Shown here: in pieces, positions 7,060 to 15,557 of the stretch
Position numbering within the stretch: the stretch's first letter is position 1
How the letters are laid out: each line of letters begins with the position of its first letter
Assembly (NCBI RefSeq): GCF_025464955.1
Contig: NZ_JAODNM010000106.1
Location: 1 to 52,067, forward strand
Reading direction: 5' to 3'
Origin: Amycolatopsis sp.
Lineage (GTDB): Bacteria > Actinomycetota > Actinomycetes > Mycobacteriales > Pseudonocardiaceae
DNA: 52,067 nucleotides
The notes under the pieces: generated by a model
What the model was told of the DNA's origin: nothing
What the model saw: only the letters and a program-made list of their open reading frames with translations
Databases searched by the model: none
Translations under genes and position numbers: made by a program

Positions 7060-8196
7060 TCAAGCCGGATCGCCCGGCGACCCGGTGCCCAGGTGGGCGG
7101 ACCACTTCTCTTCGATCTTCCCGAACCGCCACACCGCGAGCGCGATGACCCAGGTGAGCGCGAACAGCCCGACGATGGCGAACCCGACATAGTTGAGGTC
7201 GAGCCCGGCGACCGCGGCGAGCGGTCCCGATTCGATGCCGAGCTTGTCGACCAGGATCGACACCAGTTCGATGGTGCCGATGATCAGCGCCACCGCGACC
7301 GACAGCGCGGTGATGGTGAGGTTGTAGAAGATCTTGCGGACCGGTTTGGCGAACGCCCAGCCGTAGGCGAAGTTCATGAAACAGCCGTCGGCGGTGTCGA
7401 ACATGCTCATCCCAGCCGCAAAGAGGATCGGCAGCACCAGAATCGCGTACCAGGGCAGCGAGAAGGCGGCGGCACCGGCGGCGAGCACCAGCAGGCCGAC
7501 CTCGGTCGCGGTGTCGAAGCCCAGTCCGAACAGGATGCCGACCGGGTAGATGTGCCACGGTTTGCGCACGGCCTTGGTGGCACCTTTGAGGATGCGGTTC
7601 ATGAACCCGCGGTTGGCCAGGTGGTGCTCCAGCTGGGCTTCGTCGAAGTCGCCGTTGCGCATCGACCGGAACACCTTGAGGATCCCGACCAGCACGACCA
7701 GGTTGAGGATCCCGATGAGGTAGAGGAACACACCGGACACCGAGGTGCCGATCAGCCCGGTCGTCCGGTGCAACGAGGACGAGTCGTCCTGCACCTGGCC
7801 CGCCAACGCGCGTACGCCGAGCGAAAGCAGGATGCAGAGGCCGAAAACCACCGTCGAATGCCCCAGGGAGAACCAGAAACCGACCGACATCGGACGTTTG
7901 CCCTCAGCCATCAGCTTGCGGGTGGTGTTGTCGATCGCGGCGATGTGGTCGGCGTCGAAGGCATGCCGCATACCGAGGGTGAACGCGGTGACCCCGAGCC
8001 CGATCCCGAAGACCCCACCGGTACCGAGCGCGTAATGGGCCGGGACGACGAACACGGCCAGTACGCCCCAGCCGAGGACGTTAAGCAGCACGATGAAGCC
8101 GACCATGCCGCCCAACGACACCCATTCCCGCGGGCTGAGCGCGGCGCGGATACGGCCGAGTTTCGCCGGGGCCACGGAAGTTGTGGTGGCGTGCAC
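7060..8196 (-). CDS. Nickel/cobalt high-affinity permease (NiCoT, HoxN/NixA family)
   Basis: A 378-aa membrane protein with about eight helices. It carries the family signature in helix 2 (RHAFDADHIAAIDNTTRK) and the second motif LGFDTATEVGLL, plus a charged loop between helices typical of NiCoT permeases. These are one-component importers of Ni2+ and/or Co2+ into the cytoplasm for urease, hydrogenase or cobalamin, none of which is encoded in the window. ATG at 8196 has an AAGGGAGG-type ribosome site. The promoter region carries a perfect 12-bp inverted repeat (8208-8249), a candidate metal-responsive operator. Confidence 0.92.
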   Translation of the reverse strand: MHATTTSVAPAKLGRIRAALSPREWVSLGGMVGFIVLLNVLGWGVLAVFVVPAHYALGTGGVFGIGLGVTAFTLGMRHAFDADHIAAIDNTTRKLMAEGKRPMSVGFWFSLGHSTVVFGLCILLSLGVRALAGQVQDDSSSLHRTTGLIGTSVSGVFLYLIGILNLVVLVGILKVFRSMRNGDFDEAQLEHHLANRGFMNRILKGATKAVRKPWHIYPVGILFGLGFDTATEVGLLVLAAGAAAFSLPWYAILVLPILFAAGMSMFDTADGCFMNFAYGWAFAKPVRKIFYNLTITALSVAVALIIGTIELVSILVDKLGIESGPLAAVAGLDLNYVGFAIVGLFALTWVIALAVWRFGKIEEKWSAHLGTGSPGDPA

Positions 8197-8207
8197 GGGA
8201 ACCTCCC

Positions 8208-8249
8208 TTCACTTGCTCACCTGCAACGGTAGTCAGATGAGCAAGTGAA
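8208..8249. promoter_or_regulatory. Long inverted repeat before the nickel/cobalt permease
   Basis: TTCACTTGCTCA (8208-8219) and TGAGCAAGTGAA (8238-8249) are perfect 12-bp inverted copies separated by 18 nt, starting 11 nt before the permease ATG. The size and spacing are those of an operator bound by a dimer of dimers or a NikR-like ribbon-helix-helix tetramer. The sequence does not match the Nur box or the NikR half-site I know. A metal-responsive repressor encoded elsewhere is the best guess. Confidence 0.5.
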
Positions 8250-8293
8250 CCGCAATAGTGGCCCGGAGGTGTGGCGCACGCTCTGCTGTCAAA

Positions 8294-8344
8294 CCCTCGG
8301 GGCCACCTTTGTGGCGTTGGACGCCACAAAGGTGGCCCCGAGGG
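8294..8344. repeat. Perfect palindrome, 24-bp stem, 3-nt loop (repeat copy 1)
   Basis: Bases 8294-8317 are perfectly complementary to 8321-8344 with TGG between them. It lies downstream of the phospholipase C gene (minus strand, ending 8372) and probably ends its transcript, although no T-run follows. Core words such as GGCCACC and TGTGGCGT recur at 25398-25442 and 32599-32649, so it belongs to a dispersed palindrome family. Confidence 0.75.
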
Positions 8345-8371
8345 GTCTTCGCCGAACCGCCGTCCTGGGTG

Positions 8372-10438
8372 TCAGCTGGTTCGGCTGGGCTTGCCGTTCT
8401 CCAGGTGCCCGGCGAACCGCCGCCGCCAGGTGCGCTGGCCGGCGATCGTGACCGTGACGTCGTACCAGCCGTGGTCGCCGGACAGCGGATCGAGCGTGAA
8501 CTGGTGCGAGCCGTGCGCGGGCACGATGCAGCCGGAACGTCCGGAGACCGCGACCGACACCGCGTGCGCGCCCGAGTTGGTGACGTGCAGTTGGAGCTTC
8601 GGTCCCGAGCCGGACAACGTCAGTTTCGCCTCGACACCCGCGGTCTGCGTGGAGCCCGCGGCCTCGACCACGAAGCCGTTCGGGCCGTGGATCGCGACGT
8701 CGTAGTTGCTGGTGAAACTCACCTCGCCAGTGGCCTTGCCGCCCGCCTGGACGTCGAAACGCTGCGAGGCGCCGCCGAGGTGGTAGGCGTACGACGCCAG
8801 TTGCAGCGCCGCGGACCCGTGGTTCTCGAGCGTGAGCTGCAACGAGCCGGAACCAGCCGTGATCCCGGCAAGGGGCTGGTAGGGCAGCGGCCGGGCCTTC
8901 GCGGTGCCCGGCTCCTTCACCGGCGTGACCTGCTTGCCGCTGGCGGGCGGAGCCGGCTTCGGCAGCTTCGACTGCGTCGCGTCGGCCTGCGTGCGCAAGG
9001 CGTCCGCGTCGGGCAGCGTCGGGATCGACGTGTCGTGCTCGCGGAAGTCGAAGCAGCTGGTCAGGTCACCGCAGATCTCACGGCGCCACGCCGAGATGTT
9101 CGGCTCGTGGACACCGGTCCACTTCTCGAGGAAGCGCAGGACCGACGTGTGGTCGAAGACCTGGGAGTTCACCCAGCCACCGCGGCTCCACGGCGAGATC
9201 ACCGTCATCGGGACGCGCGGGCCGAGCCCGATCGGCGCCGAGCCGTCGGCACTGGTCGCCAGGCCGCCCGTTGCGGACAGCAGCTCGCCGGGCGTGCCCG
9301 GGTTCGCCGTCGGCGGCACGACGTGGTCGAAGAAGCCGTCGTTCTCGTCGTAGTTGAGCAGGACGACCGTGGACTCCCAGAGCTTCGGGTTCGCCCACAG
9401 CGCTTCGAGGACACGCTGTGTGTACGCGGCGCCGTCGACCGGACGCGCCGCCGGGTGCTCGCTGTAGGCGTAAGGCGCGACGACCCACGAGACGCTCGGC
9501 AGCTTGTCGGCCTTGCAGTCCGCGATGAACTGCGCGAGCACGTGGTCGGTGTCGCGGCCTTGGCCCGAGCCCGCCTTCCACTGCGCCCGCAGGCTCGCGC
9601 GCTCGGCGAGCTGGCGCTTCTTGGGGTCGGTGGAGGCCAGCGCGTCGTGGTAGGCCTGGAACAGCCACAGCGGGTTGTCGCCGTAGTCGCCGACATACCC
9701 GTCCTCGCCGCCGCCGTCACCGACCTCGTCGTTGGCATAGACCTGCCAGGACACGCCGGCGGCCTGCAGCCGCTCGGGGTACGTCGTCCACTGGTAGACG
9801 GGCTTGTAGTCGTCCGGGTTGAAGGTCGCCGGCCCGCCCGCCTCGCCGGCGGGGTCGATCATGCCCGTCCAGTGGTACAGCCGGTTCGGCGTGGTCGGCC
9901 CCTGGATCGAACAGAAGTAGTTGTCGCAGATGGTGAACGCGCCGGCCAGTGCCCGGTGGAACGGGATGTCGTCGCGGGTGAAGTACGACATGGTCATCGC
10001 CGACTTCGACGGGATCCAGTTGTCGTAGGCGGCCTTGTTCCACGCCTGGTGGGTGCCGTTCCAGCCGTGGTCGAGGTCGCCGAGGTCCTGGCCGTCGACG
10101 AGCTTGGTGTCCACATGGAACGGGAGCAGGTTGCCGCCGTCGACCCGGAGCAGGTCCGGCTGGTGGAAGACGTCCTTACCGGTCGGCAGCCGCAGCGCCG
10201 CGGTGTCACCGAACCCGCGGACCCCGGCCATCGTGCCGTAGTAGTGGTCGAACGACCGGTTCTCCTGCATGAGCACGACCACGTGCTTGACGTCGTCGAG
10301 ACTGCCGCGCCGGGACGGTTCGGCCAACGCCTCGGCCATCCCGGCCGGCAACGCGCCGGACACGCCGGCGATCCCGGCGGCCGCGACGGCCCCACCGAGC
10401 ACTGTGCGACGTCTGAGCTGGAAATCCGACTGCGCCAT
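8372..10438 (-). CDS. Phosphocholine-specific phospholipase C, Tat-exported
   Basis: A 688-aa secreted phosphoesterase of the PLC family. A twin-arginine signal lies at residues 9-35 (RRRTVLGGAVAAAGIAGVSG). The catalytic domain begins at about 45 with KHVVVLMQENRSFDHYYGTM and includes DHGWNGTHQAWN, PNRLYHWTGMIDP, NYDENDGFFDHVVPP and FDHTSVLRFLEKW. Two C-terminal beta domains typical of this group cover about 495-680. It hydrolyses phosphatidylcholine or related lipids outside the cell. Start ATG 10438 has AGGAGG 7 nt upstream. It stands alone; a strong palindrome follows it. The length is normal, about 680-700 aa. Confidence 0.93.
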   Translation of the reverse strand: MAQSDFQLRRRTVLGGAVAAAGIAGVSGALPAGMAEALAEPSRRGSLDDVKHVVVLMQENRSFDHYYGTMAGVRGFGDTAALRLPTGKDVFHQPDLLRVDGGNLLPFHVDTKLVDGQDLGDLDHGWNGTHQAWNKAAYDNWIPSKSAMTMSYFTRDDIPFHRALAGAFTICDNYFCSIQGPTTPNRLYHWTGMIDPAGEAGGPATFNPDDYKPVYQWTTYPERLQAAGVSWQVYANDEVGDGGGEDGYVGDYGDNPLWLFQAYHDALASTDPKKRQLAERASLRAQWKAGSGQGRDTDHVLAQFIADCKADKLPSVSWVVAPYAYSEHPAARPVDGAAYTQRVLEALWANPKLWESTVVLLNYDENDGFFDHVVPPTANPGTPGELLSATGGLATSADGSAPIGLGPRVPMTVISPWSRGGWVNSQVFDHTSVLRFLEKWTGVHEPNISAWRREICGDLTSCFDFREHDTSIPTLPDADALRTQADATQSKLPKPAPPASGKQVTPVKEPGTAKARPLPYQPLAGITAGSGSLQLTLENHGSAALQLASYAYHLGGASQRFDVQAGGKATGEVSFTSNYDVAIHGPNGFVVEAAGSTQTAGVEAKLTLSGSGPKLQLHVTNSGAHAVSVAVSGRSGCIVPAHGSHQFTLDPLSGDHGWYDVTVTIAGQRTWRRRFAGHLENGKPSRTS

Positions 10439-10675
10439 CAACTGCCTCCTCGTGAACGAAACGCCACGCGGCAGCGTTGTCCACGACGGCCTCGGTAAGC
10501 AAGCCGCAAAGGCCGCCTCAGATGAAAGGCTGTTGAACTCTGCGGGACGGCGTGCCCTCGAACCCGTGCCGGACACCGCGGCCCGGGCCGTTGCGCTGCG
10601 GAAACCCACCGTCGGAGAACTTGAGGGCCGAACTCAAACCGAGTCGAAAACGTGACCGTCGCCGGTGACGGATTC

Positions 10676-10870
10676 CTAGTTCCGCCGCGCGTAGCCCGGC
10701 GGCAGGTCGGCCGGCGAGCAGGTGATCACGGACTCGTCGCCCTCCCTCAGGTGCTCGGCGAAGGTGATCTCGGCGAACTCGTCCACCACCTGGACCGGGT
10801 ACGTGGGGCCGGCGTGGCGCAGGGCCGCCATCCGGTCGAGGTGGTCGGCATTGGGCCGCACCCGAGTCGC
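10676..10870 (-). pseudogene. Unidentified gene remnant (C-terminal piece)
   Basis: The minus-strand frame ending at 10676 reads as protein-like for about 60 residues (NADHLDRMAALRHAGPTYPV, then DEFAEITFAEHLREGDESVI) and ends in TAG. Upstream of about 10870 it turns into the antisense of the MarR remnant and stops looking like protein. I do not recognise the family. It looks like the 3' end of a gene whose front was lost when the neighbouring MarR gene was brought against it. Confidence 0.35.
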
Positions 10871-11237
10871 GGCGGCTCTGCCCGACCTCCAGGAGGCGCA
10901 GATCGAGCTGCTGCGCACCCTCGACGACCACGGCCCGCTTGGCACGCTCGAAACCGCCCGCCGGTTGCGGGTGGCACCGTCGACCGTCAGCAACCTCGTC
11001 CGCACGATGAGCGCGAAGGGTCTGGTCGAGCGGCACACCTCGGCCACTGACCTCCGCGCGACCGAACTGACGGTGTCGACCGAAGCGCGGACACTGCTCC
11101 ACCGCTACGACAAGGTGGGCGGCGCGGTACTGCGTGAAGCGCTGGACACGCTGCCGACGGCGGAGCGGCGCAAACTGGACCAAGCCATGCCCGCGTTGAC
11201 CGCCTTACTCGCCGCGTTGAGCACTGGCGACAAGTAG
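10851..11237 (+). pseudogene. MarR-family regulator, 5'-truncated
   Basis: From about 10875 the plus frame encodes a clear MarR winged helix: LQEAQIELLRTL, GTLETARRLRVAPSTVSNLV (recognition helix), MSAKGLVERHTSATDLRATE (wing), and a C-terminal dimerisation helix ending ALSTGDK. The first 25-30 residues usual for MarR proteins are missing. The sequence before it instead reads as another gene on the opposite strand. A TTG at 10851 with GAGGTGG upstream could by chance allow a 128-aa shortened product. Most likely this is a remnant. Confidence 0.55.
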
Positions 11238-11238
11238 G

Positions 11239-11600
11239 AGACGGGAGTCTTCGGACGGCGGTTGACGACCACGACCACGACGATGCTGATCAGGCCGCCG
11301 ATGAGTTCGACGACGCGCGAAGTCTCCCCGAGCCAGACGAATGCGACAACCAGGGCTCGCCGAGGAACGCGGTGGCGAGCAGGACGCTCGCGGTCCCGGC
11401 CAGGACGTGAACCTCACCCCGGTTCAGCAGGAGTTGGTAAGCGCTCATGCCGGTCAGCCCGCACAAGGCAATCAACGGCAGGTCGCGGCGTCGCGGCAGG
11501 CGTGCCTTGAGCACGGGCGCGACCGGCACCAAGACCAACGACGCGACGGCCAGCCGTGCGCTCGACAGGCCCAGCAGGCTCGCACTCCCGGTGACCTACG
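11239..11600 (-). pseudogene. EamA/DMT-family transporter remnant, deleted and frameshifted
   Basis: Two EamA-like pieces are visible on the minus strand in different frames. From 11600 down, LGLSSARLAVASLVLVPVAP, LPLIALCGLTGMSAYQLLLN and LAGTASVLLATAFLGEP match the first half-domain. From about 11350 down, VAFVWLGETSRVVELIGGLI followed by a run of valines and VNRR matches the end of the second half-domain. The join shifts the frame and omits about 150 residues. There is no start codon or complete frame. The MarR remnant converges on it. Confidence 0.6.
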
Positions 11601-11609
11601 GTCGAGTTC

Positions 11610-11650
11610 AGTTCACCCGATGAGGCCTACTACCCCTCACCGGGTGAACT
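11610..11650. repeat. Inverted repeat, 10-bp arms, 21-nt loop
   Basis: AGTTCACCCG (11610-11619) pairs perfectly with CGGGTGAACT (11641-11650). It lies at the edge of the gene-remnant patch, about 270 nt upstream of the GntR gene. It may be an old terminator of the EamA-type gene's neighbour or an operator. There is no further evidence. Confidence 0.4.
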
Positions 11651-11920
11651 CCGAACGAAATTAGGCACCCAGCGATAGTTAGTCCACATAAAGATCTAAA
11701 CCTTGACGAAATATGTAGATTTCTCACGAAATGCCCTTGACGTGTACCGAAGTGCGAGACTTTCTGCCCTATGAGATAGGACACATCCCGCCGGCCACCG
11801 GAAGATTTCCAGCTCACGGCCGATTTACCGACCAGAATGTGATACTCACTCGAACGGGGGCACTCTGTGCTCCCGCGGCGCCACTACGGTAGGTAGTGAC
11901 CTCAGGGAGCGACCGGGAAG
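11651..11920. other. AT-rich gene-free leader upstream of the GntR gene
   Basis: About 270 nt, noticeably less GC-rich than the surroundings (for example the stretch 11655-11780, with several A/T runs). No open frame here looks like a protein. It should hold the GntR promoter. TTGACG occurs at 11701 and again at 11738, but no confident -10 partner can be assigned. The base composition and adjacent gene remnants suggest a region that has been rearranged. Confidence 0.4.
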
Positions 11921-12775
11921 ATGATGAGCACAGAGAAATTGAAGACCGCCGAAAGTTCTTCACGAAGATATCCCGAATTCGTCGGGGACGCCATCCAGCC
12001 GATAGCCGAACTGAGTACGAATACGCCGTTCCGGAACGGAATACCGGAAGACGGGCGAATTCCGCAGTACTTCCAGGCCAAGCTGTTGATCGCCGCGATC
12101 ATCGGGCAACTCGGGGTCGGGGTGCCGATCCCGACCGAGCGTAGCCTCGCCGCCCGCCTCGGCATGGCGCGGGAGACGATCCGCAATGCCACCGAGGAGC
12201 TCATCGTCGAGGGCAAGCTGCTGCGCAAGCACGGTAGCGGCACCTACGTGGCCCCACCCAAGGTGACCGACGCGATCACCCCGGCCTCGGCCGACGGCGA
12301 CAACTGGTCACACGGCGCCAAGAGCCGTAGTTTTCTCTTTTCCGAGAACATCGTGGCCGACCGCACGCTGGCCGACGATCTGGGCATTCGCGCCCGGTCC
12401 ACGGTCGTGCACATCGAGCAGCTGCTCACCGAAACCGATACCCCCGTCGGGCTGGAATCCACCTACATTCCGAACAGCCTTTTCCGGGTCGCTGACAACC
12501 TGCGTATCGCGCCGATGAGCGTACGCCGCCGGCTGCTCGAGCAATGCGACATCACGGCCAGCCGGGTCGACAACCGGATCGAGTCGATCCTCGCCACCCC
12601 GCGCGAAGCCAAGCTACTCCAGGTGCCGCCCGGCCTGCCGACCTTGATGGTCGACCGGTCCTGGTTCAGCGAAAAGCAGCTCGGTGACAAGCCGAAGTTG
12701 GTCGCCCGTTCACGGACCATTTACCGGGCGGACCGGACGATCGTGACCAGCAGTGTCGACATCGATTCCGAGTAA
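11921..12775 (+). CDS. GntR-family regulator with UTRA domain
   Basis: A 284-aa HutC-type GntR repressor. Residues 45-108 are the winged helix (IPQYFQAKLLIAAIIGQLGV, IPTERSLAARLGMARETIRN, GKLLRKHGSGTYV). Residues about 130-280 form the UTRA effector domain, ending VARSRTIYRADRTIVTSSVD. The first 40 residues are an extra polar extension. ATG at 11921 or 11924 both follow GGGAAG. It lies 189 nt before the two luciferase-like monooxygenase genes on the same strand and is their likely regulator. The ligand is unknown. Confidence 0.88.
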   Translation: MMSTEKLKTAESSSRRYPEFVGDAIQPIAELSTNTPFRNGIPEDGRIPQYFQAKLLIAAIIGQLGVGVPIPTERSLAARLGMARETIRNATEELIVEGKLLRKHGSGTYVAPPKVTDAITPASADGDNWSHGAKSRSFLFSENIVADRTLADDLGIRARSTVVHIEQLLTETDTPVGLESTYIPNSLFRVADNLRIAPMSVRRRLLEQCDITASRVDNRIESILATPREAKLLQVPPGLPTLMVDRSWFSEKQLGDKPKLVARSRTIYRADRTIVTSSVDIDSE

Positions 12776-12964
12776 CACCGACTCCTCCTGAGTCGCCTGC
12801 CCCGCCCCCACCGGGCAGCGTTCAACCCCAGCGTTCCGCCGTCGCCGCCGAATATTCCCGCCTTCGGCGGGAACCTCCACCTTTCCCAGCACTTGGCCAA
12901 TTTGCCGCCACCGGCGCGTTCTGCAGCAGAATGCGGTGACAGCCAAGGGAAGGGAAGCACCGGC

Positions 12965-14140
12965 ATGGCACACGAGACGGGTCTGCACGTAGCTGTCGCG
13001 CTGGACGGGGCGGGTTGGCACCCGGCCGCGTGGCGCGAGCACGACGCGCGCCCGGACGAGCTGTTCACCGCCGGGTACTGGACCGACCTGGTCCGCGAGG
13101 CCGAGCGGGGCCGGCTGGACTTCGTCACCATCGAAGACTCGCTCGGGCTGCAGTCCACGGCACCCGACGGTCCCGACGAACGCACCGACCAGGTCCGAGG
13201 GCGTCTCGACGCCGTGCTGATCGCCTCCCGGGTCGCGCCCCTCACCTCGCATATCGGGCTTGTCCCGACCGCAGTCCTCACCCACACCGAACCGTTCCAC
13301 CTCTCAAAGGCCATCGCCACGTTGGACTTCGTCAGCAATGGCCGCGCCGGGGTGCGTCTCAAGGTCTCGGGCAGCCCGAGCGCGGCGGGCCAGTTCGGGC
13401 GACGTGAGTTCCCCGCGCAAGCCGACGATGGCATTGTTTCCGACCTGTTCGAGGAAGCCGTCGACTACGTCGAAGTGCTGCGGCGGTTGTGGGACAGCTG
13501 GGAAGACGACGCGGAAATCCGCGACGTGGCCACCGGCCGGTTCGTCGATCGGGACAAACTGCACTACATCGACTTCGAGGGCAAATGGTTCAGTGTCAAG
13601 GGACCTTCCATCACGCCGCGGCCGCCACAGGGCCAGCCCTTGGTGACCGCCCTGGCGCACAAGGCCCTTCCGTATCGCTTCGGCGCCCGGTCTACGGATC
13701 TGGTGTTCGTCACGCCGCACGACGTCGACCAGGCAGCGAAAGTGACCGCCGAGGTGCGGGCCGCGCAGGCCGAAACCGGGCGTACTGGCGAGCCGTTGCA
13801 CGTCTTCGGTGATCTCGTCGTGTTCCTGGACGAAACGGCCCGAGCGGCCGCGGACCGCAAGGCACGGCTGGACGACGTCGCAGGTGCCGCGTACACCTCC
13901 GACGCGGCGATCTTCACCGGCACCCCGGCGGCGTTGGCCGACCAGCTCCTCGCCTGGCGGGAAGCGGGCTTGACCGGGTTCCGGCTGCGCCCCGCCGCGC
14001 TCCCCCACGATCTGACCGCCATCACCCGAGGCCTGGTACCGGAATTGCGGTCGCGGGGTGTGTTCCGGACCGGGTACGAAGCCGGCACCCTTCGCGGGTT
14101 GCTCGGCCTCGACCGTCCTGCCAACCGCTACGCCGCTTGA
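12965..14140 (+). CDS. LLM-class flavin-dependent oxidoreductase
   Basis: A 391-aa luciferase-like monooxygenase of the FMNH2-dependent type that often acts in sulfur or xenobiotic metabolism. Visible family text includes REAERGRLDFVTIEDSLGLQ, SRVAPLTSHIGLVPTAV, KAIATLDFVSNGRAGVRLKV and FEEAVDYVEVLRRLWDSWED. ATG at 12965 is preferred to an in-frame upstream ATG because GGGAAGGGAAG precedes it and the barrel starts there. It is 12 nt ahead of a second monooxygenase gene, so the two are probably co-expressed. A flavin reductase partner is not encoded nearby. The substrate is unknown. Confidence 0.87.
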   Translation: MAHETGLHVAVALDGAGWHPAAWREHDARPDELFTAGYWTDLVREAERGRLDFVTIEDSLGLQSTAPDGPDERTDQVRGRLDAVLIASRVAPLTSHIGLVPTAVLTHTEPFHLSKAIATLDFVSNGRAGVRLKVSGSPSAAGQFGRREFPAQADDGIVSDLFEEAVDYVEVLRRLWDSWEDDAEIRDVATGRFVDRDKLHYIDFEGKWFSVKGPSITPRPPQGQPLVTALAHKALPYRFGARSTDLVFVTPHDVDQAAKVTAEVRAAQAETGRTGEPLHVFGDLVVFLDETARAAADRKARLDDVAGAAYTSDAAIFTGTPAALADQLLAWREAGLTGFRLRPAALPHDLTAITRGLVPELRSRGVFRTGYEAGTLRGLLGLDRPANRYAA

Positions 14141-14152
14141 GAGGGCGCGAAA

Positions 14153-15505
14153 ATGACGAAGCCACTGAAGCAGATCCACCTCGCCGCCCACTTCCCCGGC
14201 GTGAACAACACGACGGTGTGGAGCGATCCCGCGGCAGGTAGCCACATCGAGTTCAGTTCCTTCGTCCGCCTCGCGCAGGCCGCGGAACGGGCGAAGTTCG
14301 ACTTCTTCTTCCTCGCTGAGGGACTGCGTCTGCGCGAGCAGGGCGGCGAGATCTATGACCTCGACGTCGTCGGCAGGCCGGACACGTTCACCGTGCTCGC
14401 CGCGCTCGCCGCGGTCACCGAGCGGCTGGGACTGGCCGGCACGATCAACTCCACGTTCAACGAGCCGTACGAGGTGGCGCGGCAGTTCGCGTCGCTCGAC
14501 CACCTGTCGGCGGGACGGGCCGCCTGGAACGTCGTCACCTCGTGGGAGGCGTTCACCGGCCAGAACTTCCGCCGGGGCGGGTTCCTGGCGCAGGACAAGC
14601 GGTATGAGCGCGCCGAGACGTTCCTGCGCACGGCTTGGGAGCTGTTCGACTCCTGGCGTGGCGACGAGATCGTCGCGAACAAGGAGACCGGCGTCTTCCT
14701 GAGTGACGCCGGCGCGGGCTCGTTCTCCCACCACGACGAGCATTTCGACATTTCGGGCCGGTTCGACGTGCCGCGCGCCCCGCAGGGCAGGCCGGTCATC
14801 CTGCAGGCGGGCGATTCGGACGAGGGCCGGGAATTCGCCGCGGCGACCGCGGACGCCATCTTCACCCGCCACGGCACCTTGGAAGCGGGTCAGGCGTTCT
14901 ACTCCGACGTCAAGAGCCGGCTCGCCCGCTACGGCCGGACCCACGAGCAGCTGGTCGTCCTGCCGGCCGCCACCTTCGTGCTCGGTGACACCGACGCCGA
15001 CGCCCAGGAGCGCGCCGACGTCGTCCGCCGCCAGCAGGTCAGCGGCCAGACCGCGATCAAGTTCCTCGAGCAGCTGTGGAACCGCGACCTCAGCTCGTAC
15101 GATCCCGACGGGCCGCTGCCCGACGTCGACCCGGAGCTCGGTGAGAACACGATCGCCAAGGGCCGGGCCAGTGTCCGGATGTACCGCGACCCGCTCGCCA
15201 CCTCGAAGGAGTGGCGGCAGCTGGCGGAGGCCAAGAACCTGTCGATCCGGGACCTGATGATCGAGGTCACCTCGCGGCAGAACTTCATCGGCTCGGCCGA
15301 CTCGGTCGCCGAGTCGATGAACAACCTGGTCCAGGCCGACGCCAGCGACGGGTTCATCCTCGTCCCGCACGTCACCCCCGGCGGCCTCGACGAATTCGCC
15401 GACAAGGTGGTGCCCCTCCTGCAGGAACGCGGCGTCTTCCGGACCGAATACACCGGCACGACCCTGCGCGACCACCTGGGGATCGACCGGCGCAATTCTC
15501 ACTAG
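14153..15505 (+). CDS. NtaA/SnaA/DszA-type flavin monooxygenase
   Basis: A 450-aa member of the nitrilotriacetate/dibenzothiophene monooxygenase subfamily of luciferase-like enzymes. Signature stretches are IHLAAHFPGVNNTTVWSDPA, ERAKFDFFFLAEGLRLREQG, RQFASLDHLSAGRAAWNVVT (flavin phosphate side), DVPRAPQGRPVILQAGDSDE and a C-terminal VPHVTPGGLDEFADKVVP. The length matches the subfamily (about 440-460). Such enzymes use FMNH2 and O2 to oxidise amines, sulfones or sulfides. It is paired with the monooxygenase upstream under a GntR/UTRA regulator, suggesting successive steps on one compound, which is inference. Confidence 0.9.
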   Translation: MTKPLKQIHLAAHFPGVNNTTVWSDPAAGSHIEFSSFVRLAQAAERAKFDFFFLAEGLRLREQGGEIYDLDVVGRPDTFTVLAALAAVTERLGLAGTINSTFNEPYEVARQFASLDHLSAGRAAWNVVTSWEAFTGQNFRRGGFLAQDKRYERAETFLRTAWELFDSWRGDEIVANKETGVFLSDAGAGSFSHHDEHFDISGRFDVPRAPQGRPVILQAGDSDEGREFAAATADAIFTRHGTLEAGQAFYSDVKSRLARYGRTHEQLVVLPAATFVLGDTDADAQERADVVRRQQVSGQTAIKFLEQLWNRDLSSYDPDGPLPDVDPELGENTIAKGRASVRMYRDPLATSKEWRQLAEAKNLSIRDLMIEVTSRQNFIGSADSVAESMNNLVQADASDGFILVPHVTPGGLDEFADKVVPLLQERGVFRTEYTGTTLRDHLGIDRRNSH

Positions 15506-15557
15506 GCGAGAAGAGTATCCTGCACAGTGGGAAATCCGACTGGCGGGAGAGTCCGGC

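Noticed and set aside
8258..10498. A 746-codon open plus-strand frame antisense to the phospholipase C gene
   Set aside because: Its product is Arg/Val-rich with no motif, and the minus strand encodes a complete Tat phospholipase. It is open only because of high GC at third positions.
12925..12964. Possible short sulfur-regulated leader peptide (ATG CGG TGA) before the first monooxygenase
   Set aside because: Only two codons, no run of Cys codons and no attenuator hairpin were found.
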